Positions 1-9,112 of a DNA stretch of 64,000 bases are shown here, piece after piece. Source of the DNA: SIG603 sp963621245 (GTDB taxonomy: Bacteria; Bacillota; Clostridia; Oscillospirales; Acutalibacteraceae). The stretch's first letter is position 1; every line of letters begins with the position of its first letter. Both the position numbers and the translations under genes were made by a program. Location: contig CAVFCW010000003.1 in assembly GCA_963621245.1 (NCBI GenBank), positions 62,001 through 126,000 on the forward strand, read 5' to 3'. The notes beneath the pieces were generated by a model, which made no database searches, was not told the origin of the DNA, and saw nothing but the letters and a program-made list of their open reading frames with translations.

Positions 1-531
1 GAATATGATATTGAGGTGTTCGTAAATAACGCAGGCTTGGGAAATGACGGAGATATTACTAATCCTGATTTGGAACATAATACTCGTATGATTCATGTAA
101 ATGTGAATGCGCTGGCACTTTTGTCCATGCTGTATGTTGCCGATTATAAAGATAAGGAAGGTGCACAGCTTATTAATGTTGCATCTTCTGCCGGATATAC
201 CATGTTCCCGGGATGTACCCTGTATGGTGCAACCAAGTTCTTTGCAAGCTCCTTTACAGAGGGCATTGACATGGAAATGCAATCGGGCGGTCATAAGCTG
301 CGTGCAAAGGTATTGGCTCCCGGTGCTACCGAAACCGAATTTGAGCAGTCGGCACACGAATCCGATGAAAAGGTCGAATACGCCGAGAAATTTCATCGCT
401 TTCATACTGCTAAGCAAATGGCAGGATTCTTGCTTGAGCTTTATGACAAAGACAAGACGGTCGGGGAAATTGACTTCGAAACTTTCGGCATTAAATTGAC
501 TGATGCAAAACATCCTGCGCTGAGGTTTTAA
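1..531 (+). CDS. Short-chain dehydrogenase/reductase, C-terminal part
   Basis: The window opens inside this gene, so only the last 176 residues are visible and the N-terminal nucleotide-binding glycine motif is off the edge. What remains has the SDR hallmarks in order: NNAG at fragment residues 9-12, the catalytic serine in NVASSAG around 63-64, and the YxxxK pair (LYGATK) at Tyr75/Lys79. SDR enzymes oxidise or reduce alcohol/keto groups with NAD(P)H in the cytosol. The sequence does not reveal the substrate. It ends 40 bases before the esterase lipoprotein on the same strand, so the two may be co-transcribed. Confidence 0.85.
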   Translation, partial: EYDIEVFVNNAGLGNDGDITNPDLEHNTRMIHVNVNALALLSMLYVADYKDKEGAQLINVASSAGYTMFPGCTLYGATKFFASSFTEGIDMEMQSGGHKLRAKVLAPGATETEFEQSAHESDEKVEYAEKFHRFHTAKQMAGFLLELYDKDKTVGEIDFETFGIKLTDAKHPALRF

Positions 532-571
532 CATACTCATACGGTTATAGAAGAGAAAGAGGCGGTATTTC

Positions 572-1654
572 ATGATACATAGAGTCCTAATCTGCTCATT
601 GATTTTGGCGTTAACGCTTGCGGGATGCGGCACGGTTGATACGAAAAACCAGAGCGACGAAATTTCCAAAATGGATTCGCAGATACAGGAAACTTCCGAT
701 AAAAAAACGGAAGAAACTTCTGATACAAGTTCAGAAACAGAAGAAACTCCCGATATAGAAACAGAGGTCAGTATGAAAAACATCACTCTCGGCAAAGTAC
801 CGGATGGCTATTACAGCGCCGCAGACCAGCAAGGCACATTGGAAAAATTTACATACGATACGAAAGATTATGCTGGAAATGGCAATGATATTCAAAGCCA
901 AGCAACTGTTTATTTGCCTTACGGATATAACCAAGACGATACGGATGCAAAATATAATATTCTATATCTTCAGCATGGTGCTTACGGAAATGAACGCACG
1001 TGGATGTATGAATACGGGGACAGTTTCAAGAACATGATCGACCACATGATCGAGGACAAGCTGATCCCGCCGCTGATCATCGTCATGCCTTATCTGCCCT
1101 CCGGCAATGAATGGTATCACGACACAACACCGATTTTCTATTCCGAGGAGCTGAAAAACGATTTGATGCCTGCTGTGGAGGCGTACTATCACACTTATGC
1201 AGAGAATACCTCCGATGAGGGCTTTGAAGCATCCCGTTCCCACAGAGCCTTTGGCGGCTTTTCTGCCGGCGGCACAACAACTTGGCGTGTCTTTTTGGAG
1301 GGGATGGACAGATTTGAGTATTTTTTGCCAATGAGTGGCGGTCTGACACTGGGCGGTGACGGCTCAACCAATGTTGAGGACGCAACACTAATAGCCGATA
1401 CAGCAGTAGCCTCTGGTTACGGTAAGCGCGAATACTATGTGTTTTCAGCAACAGGTACACGTGATGTTGCTTACCAGGGCTTGACGGCACAAATGGAGTG
1501 CATGAAAACGCTGACAGACGCCTTTGACTACACGCAGACCGGCTTTGCAGACGGTAATCTCATGTACTACACCGTCGAAGGCAACCGGCACGATTATCAA
1601 CACACTTGGGAATATGTTTATAATGGATTACAATGTTTGTTTTCATGGTATTAA
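572..1654 (+). CDS. Secreted esterase lipoprotein, feruloyl/acetyl-xylan esterase-like
   Basis: This is a 360-residue protein with a lipoprotein signal peptide whose lipobox is LAGC (Cys19), so it should be anchored outside the membrane. A Ser/Thr/Glu-rich linker (about residues 25-68) precedes an alpha/beta-hydrolase domain of the esterase D/CE1 type. The nucleophile elbow GFSAG lies at 229-233 (Ser231), and a C-terminal HDYQHTW segment supplies the likely catalytic His344. Family members cleave ferulate or acetyl esters from plant polysaccharides, but some act on other esters, so the substrate is inferred. A GAGGCGG ribosome site lies upstream of the ATG. The gene precedes a transposon remnant. 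Confidence 0.8.
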   Translation: MIHRVLICSLILALTLAGCGTVDTKNQSDEISKMDSQIQETSDKKTEETSDTSSETEETPDIETEVSMKNITLGKVPDGYYSAADQQGTLEKFTYDTKDYAGNGNDIQSQATVYLPYGYNQDDTDAKYNILYLQHGAYGNERTWMYEYGDSFKNMIDHMIEDKLIPPLIIVMPYLPSGNEWYHDTTPIFYSEELKNDLMPAVEAYYHTYAENTSDEGFEASRSHRAFGGFSAGGTTTWRVFLEGMDRFEYFLPMSGGLTLGGDGSTNVEDATLIADTAVASGYGKREYYVFSATGTRDVAYQGLTAQMECMKTLTDAFDYTQTGFADGNLMYYTVEGNRHDYQHTWEYVYNGLQCLFSWY

Positions 1655-1922
1655 AAATTAAAACCAGATAAATATTTTGCCTGTATCTTGATTATAAAAT
1701 TTGTATTCATAACAAATTCATCTGTTAGTCTTTATGTAAAAAATGGTGAATTTATTTATATGCTTCTCTTAAATTTATCATCAGGTCTTAGGGTGTCCCT
1801 AACGAGAAAATTACCGTTTGGATAGCCAAATGGTCTGCTCGCTACGACTACGCAACAAAATTTTATAGGCAAAAAATTAGGCACAGCCGATGGATTTTTA
1901 TGTCCGTCAGTTGTGCCTTTTC
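1655..1922. other. Intergenic region without a recognisable gene
   Basis: This AT-rich gap lies between the esterase gene and the tnpV remnant. I see no open frame with a ribosome site, no RNA fold and no clear terminator. It may be further decayed mobile-element DNA, but nothing in it supports a specific call. Confidence 0.4.
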
Positions 1923-2272
1923 TCAATTGAAAATTATTTCTGCATTCACGATTTCTGTAGCTCGACTACGAATATTGTTCATTTTTTGCACCCACAACAT
2001 CATATTTTCTGCCTTGATTTTTTCTGTAACTTGCTCCTGTTCGGCAAGCGATTTTACAGTCTGTTCAAATAAGTTTTCTGCCTGACGCTCGACGTCAGAA
2101 GATAATCATAGAGTTTTTCGCTCGTGAGAAGATTGTAATATCTGACCTTATAATATTCCTTAAGGTATCGTCTGTGGCGGTCTGCCCACACACCCAAATG
2201 TATTTCTTTCTGTTCCTTAGTTCTTATGCAAGGGATAAGGTAATCTCCTAGTTGCTCATACTGCACATTCAT
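1923..2272 (-). pseudogene. TnpV transposon-encoded protein, frameshifted
   Basis: The N-terminal 72 codons (2272 down to 2054) encode a protein beginning MNVQYEQLGDYLIPC and running to YYNLLTSEKLYDYL. This resembles TnpV, a small protein carried by many Firmicutes conjugative elements. The reading then shifts by one base near 2098: the other frame continues with DVERQAENLFEQ and ends IVNAEIIFN at 1923. Joined, the two frames give about 115 residues, near the usual TnpV length. The start lies two bases after the stop of the upstream 59-aa gene, so the two were probably translationally coupled. TnpV has no firm function. No transposase or recombinase remains next to it. Confidence 0.7.
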
Positions 2273-2274
2273 AG

Positions 2275-2454
2275 TCAGCCCTCCTGATAGATAATTTTGA
2301 ATTTCTTTGCACCGATAAACTTCACAAGCACATCATCAACTGCATCCGTATATCTGCCCTGTGCTATAAGCTCATTTCTCAGGTCATTCAGTGACTTGAT
2401 GATTAAGCTGTATTCGTTATTGGTCAGTGCAAGGTGGTATTTGATATTCTTCAT
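2275..2454 (-). CDS. Small mobile-element-associated protein (59 aa)
   Basis: This is a 59-residue gene starting MKNIKYHLALTNNEYS with an AAGGAGG ribosome site. Its C-terminal half is GRYTDAVDDVLVKFIGAKK. It sits two bases upstream of tnpV, an arrangement common in Firmicutes conjugative transposons. From memory, the pattern of a DLRN-like helix followed by RYTDAVDDV resembles small proteins annotated only as element-associated hypotheticals. The frame is intact although its partner tnpV is broken. Function is unknown. Confidence 0.55.
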   Translation of the reverse strand: MKNIKYHLALTNNEYSLIIKSLNDLRNELIAQGRYTDAVDDVLVKFIGAKKFKIIYQEG

Positions 2455-2527
2455 CGTGAATCCCTCCTTGACTATATTCTACTCGGCTGGTTTTCAAATT
2501 GCGAATGTGCGGATTTTCTATGCGTAG

Positions 2528-2562
2528 AAAAAAGGCTCTGACCTTTTTGCAGTCAAAGCCTT
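2528..2562 (-). terminator. Rho-independent terminator after the M3 peptidase gene
   Basis: Read on the minus strand, an 11-bp stem (AAGGCTTTGAC with GTCAGAGCCTT, one mismatch) is followed by a run of T. It lies 112 bases past the stop codon of the peptidase. Confidence 0.7.
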
Positions 2563-2673
2563 AATCTCATCTTTACTATGCCCTATAAGGTTTTATTTAT
2601 TGATTCTCAATTACTGCCTTATGTGGCATTAGCAAAAAGGTATCCCGTTTAGCTTTTATGTTAAAACATTCAA

Positions 2674-4356
2674 TCAGAGCAAATCACCCATTACAACATC
2701 CGTTACCTTCTTGATAACCTTTTCGTCAAAAGGAACTTTCAGGTTGCCTATTTCGAGAAGCTCCAAATAGCCGTGACTTCCGCCGGCACAGCAAAGTCGA
2801 TAGTAATCCGACCATGCCTCGGCTCGTGATTTCTTCATTCTTGCGTAGTACTGGAAAGTGCAAGTCTGAGCGAGCGCATACTCGATATAATAGAACGGAT
2901 ACATAAAAATGTGCTGTTTCTGCATCCAGAATCCGCCCTTTTCGAGGAACTTGTTTCCGTCGTAATCTCTCCAAGGCATATATTTTTTCTCTAGCTCGTG
3001 CCAAACGGCGTATCTCTCGTCTGCCGTCATATCGGGATTTTCAAAAACACGGTGCTGGAACTCGTCCACGCTGACCATGTAGGGAATAACCTTGAGTGCA
3101 TCTGCCAAATGAGATTTGCGGTATTTGTCGGGATCTTCAAAGAACTTATCCATCCACGGATATGTGAAAAATTCCATCGACATGGAGTGAATTTCGCTTA
3201 TCTCTGCGGTAGACCATGTCATGCTCAAAAGCGGAACATATTTGCACGATGAGAAAGCCTGAAATGCGTGGCCCGCCTCATGCGTCAAAACATCTACGTC
3301 GGCACTTGTGCCGTTGAAATTCGAGAAAATAAACGGTGCTTTGTACTTCGGTAAAAACGTGCAGTAACCGCCCATGTGCTTGCCCGGTTTTGATTCGAGG
3401 TCAAAAAGCTCGTGTTTGCACATAAAGTCGAAAAATTCTTTCGTCTGCGCATTCATCTCGGAGTACATTTTCTTTGCTTTATGAACCTTCTCTTCCGTTG
3501 TGCCTATGGGATTTGCATTGCCCTCGGGCGATGTGAGCTGTTCGTCATAATAGTGAAGCTTATCGACGCCGATTGTTTTTCTCTGCTCCTCAAAAAGCTT
3601 TGCAACGGCGGGAGTTATATATTTTCTTACGTTCTCACGGAATTTTGCGACATCCTCGGCGGTATAGTCGTATCTTCCGTTTGCAAGGTAAATATACTCG
3701 ATGTAATTGTTAAAACCGAGCTTTTTAGCCATGGAATCACGAACTTTTGTAAGCTTTGAGTAGATATCGTCAAGCTTCTCGGAAACTCCCTCGTACATAT
3801 CCGCCCAAGCGTTGAAAGCACGGATTCTCTTCTCACGGTCGGGCGATTCAAGGTGCTTCAATAAGCCGTAGAAATTGCACTCCTCACCGTCAAAATCACA
3901 CTTGCACTGTGCGGTAATCTTTGAGTATTCCTGAGAAAGCTTTGCCTCCTCAACTTTGTCAGCGATAATCTCGTCGCTCACAAGTTTTTGGCGAACCTCG
4001 GCGTTCTTGATGAAAATTTTGCCGTACGCGCTCGAGAAATCGGCTTTGTAGGGAGAATTTAAAATAAGCTCGTCTGCCTCTTTTTCAAGAGGCTCAAGGG
4101 CGGGCACATTCTCGTTTAAAAAAGCTACCTCAGCCTCATAAAATTCGTCTCTTGTGTCGATAGTGTTTCTTATCATTGCCACCTCGTACATTGTGGCAAG
4201 CTCGTTTGACTGCTCCTGATATTCCTCAAAAAGCTTTTTAGCCTCTTTGAATGACTTTGCAGACTTAAACTTCTCGATATAAGCCTTTATTCCCTCTTTA
4301 ACAGCGTCAAAATCGGGTCGCTTATATTCGATATCGGAAAATTTAGAAAAACTCAT
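2674..4356 (-). CDS. M3 family oligoendopeptidase (PepF-like)
   Basis: This is a 560-residue cytosolic zinc metallopeptidase. The active-site helix HEAGHAF lies in the middle-to-C-terminal part (LTHEAGHAFQAF) with downstream glutamates as the third ligand, as in the thimet/M3 family. The length fits the shorter clostridial M3 group better than classical PepF of about 600 residues. These enzymes hydrolyse short peptides in the cytoplasm. I place the start at the ATG at 4356 (MSFSKF), which has GAGGTG five bases upstream, rather than the in-frame GTG two codons earlier. It has its own promoter downstream of the aromatic operon and a terminator at 2528-2562. Confidence 0.93.
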   Translation of the reverse strand: MSFSKFSDIEYKRPDFDAVKEGIKAYIEKFKSAKSFKEAKKLFEEYQEQSNELATMYEVAMIRNTIDTRDEFYEAEVAFLNENVPALEPLEKEADELILNSPYKADFSSAYGKIFIKNAEVRQKLVSDEIIADKVEEAKLSQEYSKITAQCKCDFDGEECNFYGLLKHLESPDREKRIRAFNAWADMYEGVSEKLDDIYSKLTKVRDSMAKKLGFNNYIEYIYLANGRYDYTAEDVAKFRENVRKYITPAVAKLFEEQRKTIGVDKLHYYDEQLTSPEGNANPIGTTEEKVHKAKKMYSEMNAQTKEFFDFMCKHELFDLESKPGKHMGGYCTFLPKYKAPFIFSNFNGTSADVDVLTHEAGHAFQAFSSCKYVPLLSMTWSTAEISEIHSMSMEFFTYPWMDKFFEDPDKYRKSHLADALKVIPYMVSVDEFQHRVFENPDMTADERYAVWHELEKKYMPWRDYDGNKFLEKGGFWMQKQHIFMYPFYYIEYALAQTCTFQYYARMKKSRAEAWSDYYRLCCAGGSHGYLELLEIGNLKVPFDEKVIKKVTDVVMGDLL

Positions 4357-4392
4357 TTTCACACCTCATATAAATGAAAATCAACTGATTTT

Positions 4393-4421
4393 AGTATGCA
4401 ATAATCCCTTCCCGTTGTCAA
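4393..4421 (-). promoter_or_regulatory. Sigma-70 type promoter of the M3 peptidase
   Basis: On the minus strand, TTGACA (4421-4416) and CATACT (4398-4393) are separated by 17 bases. The -35 sits inside an inverted repeat (AATCCCTTtCCGT with ACGGgAAGGGATT) lying between pheA and the peptidase. That repeat may help end pheA transcription, although no T-run follows it. Confidence 0.65.
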
Positions 4422-4459
4422 GCAAAAGAAACGGAAAGGGATTGTTTTGTACATAATTT

Positions 4460-5608
4460 TTAAATTTCACGGTAGTTTCCGAGGAACGTGAAGGAGTCAA
4501 GCTCAACGCTCAAAGACGAGAGCAGAAGAAGCACGTCTTCATCACGGATATTGCCCTTGAAGTCAAGATAAAACTCGTAGTCGAAGTCGGAATTTTTAAT
4601 CGGTCTCGACTCGATTTTTGTGAGATTGAGTCCCTTAAGGGCAAATCTCTCGAGAACCTGAAACAGCGAACCGGGCACATTCGGAACATTCAAAATAAGG
4701 CTGATTTTGTCGGCGTTCTCGGGAATGGCGGGTTTCTTTGAAATTACCGCAAAGCGTGTGTTGTTCTTGCTAGCGTCCTGAATTCCGTTTTCGATAATCT
4801 CGAGGCCGTATTTCTTTGCGGCAATCTCCGAGCAAACAGCGGCAATAGAATAATCGTCGCTTTTTGAGACAAACTCAGCCGCCGCAGCCGTGTTCGAGTA
4901 CTGAACCGCCTTGTAGCCGTGAGAGGAAATATAGCCCTTGCACTGAGAAAGTGCCTGTGGGTGAGAATAAACCGTCTTTATTTCGCTGCCCTTTTTAGCC
5001 GCTATGCAGTGCTTTACGGAAACATTTACCGCACCGACTATGTAATAGCGGTACTTCATGATGAGCGAATAAACTTCCGCAACAGAACCCACGGCGGAAT
5101 TTTCAACGGGAACAACGCCGTAATCGGCTTCGCCGTTTTTAATCGCCTCAAAAACATCGGCAAACTGAGGGCAGAAATTTATGTCTGCGTCCTCTCCGAA
5201 AAACTCAACAGCCGCTTTGTTGGAGTAAGCTCCGAAAACGCCCTGACAAAGGATTTTTCTTGTGCGGTCTGTGTTTTTCTCTGCGCCCGCAACAAGCTTT
5301 CTGAAAGCGTTGTCGCCTACGGTATCGGTAAACTTATGCTGATATTCCCTTGATATGCTCATTATCGCAGAATAGAAGTCTGCGGCAGCGGCACCGAACT
5401 CGTCCCCCGCCTCTGCTCTTACACGGTCGAGAATTATTTTTTCTCTCTCGGGATTAAGCACGGGAATATTGTTCGCAATTTTGATATCGGCTACCTTTTT
5501 GGAGCATTTCATTCTCTCGATAAAAAGCGGCAAAAGCTGCTTGTCTATCGCGTCTATCTCTTCTCTTACGGGAGCCAAAAGCTCCGCAAAGCTCTTATTG
5601 TTATCCAT
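4460..5608 (-). CDS. pheA: Bifunctional chorismate mutase / prephenate dehydratase
   Basis: The 382-residue protein converts chorismate to prephenate and on to phenylpyruvate, the committed steps to phenylalanine. An N-terminal AroQ-type chorismate mutase helical domain (about 10-95, REEIDAIDKQLLPLF) is followed by a prephenate dehydratase domain. Its markers are QGVFGAYSNKAA, VPVENSAVGSV and the NTRF motif. A C-terminal ACT domain carries ESRP, the phenylalanine-binding motif, so feedback inhibition by Phe is expected. The true start is the ATG at 5608 with GAGGTGG upstream; longer readings run into aroC. It begins 20 bases after aroC and is the last gene of the aromatic operon. Confidence 0.95.
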   Translation of the reverse strand: MDNNKSFAELLAPVREEIDAIDKQLLPLFIERMKCSKKVADIKIANNIPVLNPEREKIILDRVRAEAGDEFGAAAADFYSAIMSISREYQHKFTDTVGDNAFRKLVAGAEKNTDRTRKILCQGVFGAYSNKAAVEFFGEDADINFCPQFADVFEAIKNGEADYGVVPVENSAVGSVAEVYSLIMKYRYYIVGAVNVSVKHCIAAKKGSEIKTVYSHPQALSQCKGYISSHGYKAVQYSNTAAAAEFVSKSDDYSIAAVCSEIAAKKYGLEIIENGIQDASKNNTRFAVISKKPAIPENADKISLILNVPNVPGSLFQVLERFALKGLNLTKIESRPIKNSDFDYEFYLDFKGNIRDEDVLLLLSSLSVELDSFTFLGNYREI

Positions 5609-5628
5609 TCTCCACCTCTTACCAATAC

Positions 5629-6705
5629 TTAAAGACAAAGCTCGCCGAGTGCGATTGCCATTGCCGACTCTATGACGGGAATCGCTCTCGGAACAATGCA
5701 CGGGTCGTGTCTTCCTGTGATTATAAGCTTATCGTTTTTGTGCGTCTCGAGATTTACGGTGTTCTGCTCAAGTCCGATTGACGGCGTAGGCTTCACGGCA
5801 CATCTGAAAACAATAGGCATACCGTTTGTTATTCCACCGAGAATACCGCCACAGTTGTTGGTTCTCGTCTTAATAATTCCGTTTTCGTCATAGTAGAATT
5901 CATCGTTATTCTCGCTTCCGAGCATATCGGCAACGGAAAAACCTGCGCCAAACTCGATTCCTTTAACGGCGGGAACGCCGAAAACGCTGCTCGAAATCAA
6001 ATTTTCCACTCCACCGAACATCGGATCTCCGAGACCTGCGGGAACGCCCACTGCGGCGCACTCGATTATACCGCCCACGCTGTCCTCTTTGATTCTTGCG
6101 CTCTCAACGGCGGCATACATCTTCTCTTTTGCATCAGAAGATATAACGGAAAAATACTCACGGTTTAAAGAATTTAACTGTTCGGCATTCACGTCCGTAA
6201 GGCTGAACTGAACATCTTTCGCTCCGCCGATTGAAGCGGCATGCGCTCCGATAACAATTCCCTTTTTCTCGAGTAGCTGACGAATAAGAGCGCCCGCAAA
6301 AACTATCGGTGCGGTAAGTCTTCCGGAAAAGTGACCGCCGCCTCTAATATCGTTTGAAGCGTTGTAACGAAGATAAGCCGTGTAGTCGGAGTGGCCCGGT
6401 CTCGGTCTTATTTTAAGGTTTGAGTAATCTTTAGAACGCTGATTTGTGTTGTAAATAACGGCACAAAGCGGAGCACCCGTGAGAACGCCGTCCAAAAGTC
6501 CCGAGAGAACGTGCGGCTCGTCTGCTTCCTTTCTTGCGGTAGCCGTTTTGTCCTGTCCGGGAGCACGGCGTTTCATCTGGACAAGTATCTCGTCCATGTC
6601 GATTTTTTCTCCTGCGGGAAGTCCCTCAATGTTTACGCCGATCGCCTCAGTGTGACTTCCTCCGAAAACGGAGATTTTTATTTTATTTCCCCATGTCGAT
6701 GACAC
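5629..6705 (-). CDS. aroC: Chorismate synthase
   Basis: This 358-residue enzyme makes chorismate from 5-enolpyruvylshikimate-3-phosphate using reduced FMN. Recognisable family segments are FGGSHTEAIGV near the N-terminus, RPGHSDYT, GGGHFSGRLTAP and GMPIVFRCAVKPTPSI. Its start codon lies 23 bases inside the end of aroA, so translation is probably coupled. Length is normal for the family. It is the fifth gene of the six-gene aromatic operon. Confidence 0.97.
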   Translation of the reverse strand: MSSTWGNKIKISVFGGSHTEAIGVNIEGLPAGEKIDMDEILVQMKRRAPGQDKTATARKEADEPHVLSGLLDGVLTGAPLCAVIYNTNQRSKDYSNLKIRPRPGHSDYTAYLRYNASNDIRGGGHFSGRLTAPIVFAGALIRQLLEKKGIVIGAHAASIGGAKDVQFSLTDVNAEQLNSLNREYFSVISSDAKEKMYAAVESARIKEDSVGGIIECAAVGVPAGLGDPMFGGVENLISSSVFGVPAVKGIEFGAGFSVADMLGSENNDEFYYDENGIIKTRTNNCGGILGGITNGMPIVFRCAVKPTPSIGLEQNTVNLETHKNDKLIITGRHDPCIVPRAIPVIESAMAIALGELCL

Positions 6706-7993
6706 TTGCTTTACCTCCGAGCTTGATGAAATCCTTGTAAAAATGCGGATAAGATTTATTTATGCTTAATGGGTGACTTACGAAAATATTGCCGTTCGCA
6801 ACAGCGGAGAGACACGCGCCCGTCATAACAATTCTGTGATCGTTGTAGCCGTTAATTTCTCCGCCGGAAAGTCTGTCAACGCCGTGAATCACAAGTCCGT
6901 CCGCTTTTTCCTCCAGTTTACCGCCAACGGTGGAAAACTCCTCGCAGATTGCCTTAAGGCGGTCGCATTCCTTTATGCGAAGTCTTGCGGCTCCGCTTAT
7001 AATGCTTATTCCCTCGGCAAGCGTCAAAACGGCGCTTATGGCGGGAACTGCATCGGGAATATCCTTTGCGTTGAAACTTACAGCCTTCAAGCCGAGATGA
7101 GGCTTGTCGGTGTGAGGATTCTTAACAAAAATGCATCCGTCGATAATGCTTATCTCAAGTCCGATTTTCTCGTATATATCCAAAATGGCACGGTCGCCCT
7201 GAACGGAATCGAGGTTCAATCCCTCTATCAGAATTCCTTTTTTTGAGAACGCTCCGAGAGTTAAGAAAAACGCCGCCTGAGACCAATCGCCCTCGGTCAC
7301 GTAATCAACTGCTTTGTAGTGCTGATTTCCCTTGATGAAATAGCCGTAGTCGGTTCTTGTCACTTCAACGCCGAATGTTTTCAAAACGGATGCCGTTATG
7401 TTGAGGTAGCTTTCCGACTGAAGCTCTGTCGTGATGATAATTCTCGAGTCTCCGTCAAGAAGCGGAAGTGCATACATAAGTCCCGTGATAAACTGGGAGC
7501 TTATGTTGCCGGGAACCTCAAAGTCGCCGGGTGTTAATTTTCCGCTCACATGAAGCGGTAAACTCAAACCCTCTTTGAGGCTCTCGCATTTAACGCCGTG
7601 TTTCGGCAACAAATCAGTGTAAACACCTATCGGTCTTTCGGGAAGTCTGCCCGAACCGACAAAAGTGCAGTCCATTCCGAGTGCTGCCGCAATGGGAATG
7701 ACGAATCTTAAAGTTGAACCCGACTCAATGCAGTCGACTGTTTTGGGCTCATTTGTCACTTCTCTAACCTTTTTGACGAACAGAGCCGTTCCGTTTTCCT
7801 CTTCGCACTCAAGACCCATCGCAGAAAGAAAATTTTCCGTTGCGACCATATCGCGGCTCTCTGAGAAATTATATATTTTAACGTTTCCGCCGCCTAAAGC
7901 CGCACAGAGCAGAGCCCTGTGAGCAAAGCTTTTGCTGGGCGGTATTTTTACCTTGCCTGAAATTATCGCAGGCTCAAGCTTAAGCTTTTGCAT
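6683..7993 (-). CDS. aroA: 3-phosphoshikimate 1-carboxyvinyltransferase (EPSP synthase)
   Basis: This 436-residue enzyme transfers the enolpyruvyl group of PEP to shikimate-3-phosphate. The N-terminal PPSKSFAHRALL motif and the IESGSTLRF loop bind substrate. A later LRIKECDRL segment (the family RxKExDR motif) and YNDHRIVM are also present. These place it in the AroA family; inhibitor class cannot be judged safely by eye. It overlaps aroB by 14 bases at its start and aroC by 23 at its end. Such tight packing indicates a single polycistronic mRNA. Confidence 0.97.
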   Translation of the reverse strand: MQKLKLEPAIISGKVKIPPSKSFAHRALLCAALGGGNVKIYNFSESRDMVATENFLSAMGLECEEENGTALFVKKVREVTNEPKTVDCIESGSTLRFVIPIAAALGMDCTFVGSGRLPERPIGVYTDLLPKHGVKCESLKEGLSLPLHVSGKLTPGDFEVPGNISSQFITGLMYALPLLDGDSRIIITTELQSESYLNITASVLKTFGVEVTRTDYGYFIKGNQHYKAVDYVTEGDWSQAAFFLTLGAFSKKGILIEGLNLDSVQGDRAILDIYEKIGLEISIIDGCIFVKNPHTDKPHLGLKAVSFNAKDIPDAVPAISAVLTLAEGISIISGAARLRIKECDRLKAICEEFSTVGGKLEEKADGLVIHGVDRLSGGEINGYNDHRIVMTGACLSAVANGNIFVSHPLSINKSYPHFYKDFIKLGGKASVIDMGK

Positions 7994-9065
7994 TACGGGA
8001 CCTCTGCTCCTTGACTATCTTCCACTTCAGAACGAGATAATTGCGTTCTGTTTTGTAAATTTCCGCCTCGCCGATTTTAGGAATTATGATGAGATTCAAA
8101 CTTCTGCCCGTGCTCTTTTTGTCGAGTGCCGTGGCGTCGATTATCGTTTCAATATCATATTCTTTGTCGTCCGTGGGAAGCTCCAGCTTTTTGAGAAGCT
8201 TTTCGATACGCTCGGTCGTGCCCTCCTCGGTCATTCCGAGTGCCTCACTTATACTTGTAACCTTTGCCATTCCAATCGCAACGGCTCTGCCGTGAGAAAG
8301 ACCCGAAAAGTTGTGAAGCTTTTCAAGCGCATGGCCGAATGTGTGGCCGAAGTTTAAAATCATTCTTCTGCCCTTGTCGTTCGTGTCCTCCTCGACAAGC
8401 TGCTTTTTGCATCTGACGCATCTTGCGATTGTTGTCTCGAGATTTTTGAGTGCCTCGCCCGATTCAAGGTCGGCAAAAAGCTTTTCGTCCCATATTGCAC
8501 CGTACTTTACAACCTCGCCCAAGCCGTCCACAACATAGTATTTCGGCAATGTTCTGAGAACCTCGGGATCGCTTATAACGGCTCTCGGCTGATGAAAAGC
8601 ACCGACAAGATTTTTTCCGAACGGCATATCAATTCCTGTTTTACCGCCCACGCTTGCGTCCACCTGTGCCAAAAGAGAAGTGGGAATCTGAATGAAGTCC
8701 ATTCCTCTCAAGAATGTAGCTGCCGCAAAGCCGCCCATATCTCCGCACACGCCGCCGCCGAGCGTGACGATTAAATCTGTTCTCGTGTAGCCGCCGTCAC
8801 CGAGTGCCTTGTACATATTCATGACGGTCTCCATGTTTTTGTGCTCCTCGCCCGCCTCAAAAACAAAGTAGTTTACCGTGAAGCCTGCACGCAAAATGGA
8901 GGTCAAAACCTTTTCGCCGTAAATCGGAAAGACATTGGACTCCGATATGAGCATAACTCTTGTGGAACGCTTGTACATCGAAGCGATGATCTCGCCGACT
9001 TTTTCGATAATTCCGTCTTCTATATAAACTTTATACGGAACGTCCGTATTGATTGTGATTACCAT
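7980..9065 (-). CDS. aroB: 3-dehydroquinate synthase
   Basis: This 361-residue NAD- and metal-dependent enzyme cyclises DAHP to 3-dehydroquinate, the second step of the shikimate route. The signature run GGGVCGDMGGFAA is followed by IPTSLLAQVDASVGGKTG, and the metal-binding histidine region NFGHTFGHALE is intact. It starts 47 bases after tyrA and overlaps aroA. The genes for DAHP synthase, dehydroquinase and shikimate dehydrogenase are not in this window, so they must be elsewhere. Confidence 0.97.
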   Translation of the reverse strand: MVITINTDVPYKVYIEDGIIEKVGEIIASMYKRSTRVMLISESNVFPIYGEKVLTSILRAGFTVNYFVFEAGEEHKNMETVMNMYKALGDGGYTRTDLIVTLGGGVCGDMGGFAAATFLRGMDFIQIPTSLLAQVDASVGGKTGIDMPFGKNLVGAFHQPRAVISDPEVLRTLPKYYVVDGLGEVVKYGAIWDEKLFADLESGEALKNLETTIARCVRCKKQLVEEDTNDKGRRMILNFGHTFGHALEKLHNFSGLSHGRAVAIGMAKVTSISEALGMTEEGTTERIEKLLKKLELPTDDKEYDIETIIDATALDKKSTGRSLNLIIIPKIGEAEIYKTERNYLVLKWKIVKEQRSRNAKA

Positions 9066-9112
9066 TGAAAATTTCCCCTTGATAAATTAGCGGTTAACAA
9101 AGAAAAAACGGC

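Noticed and set aside
1780..1870. A recombinase remnant beside tnpV
   Set aside because: Translations of the fragment gave no recognisable conserved segment in any frame.
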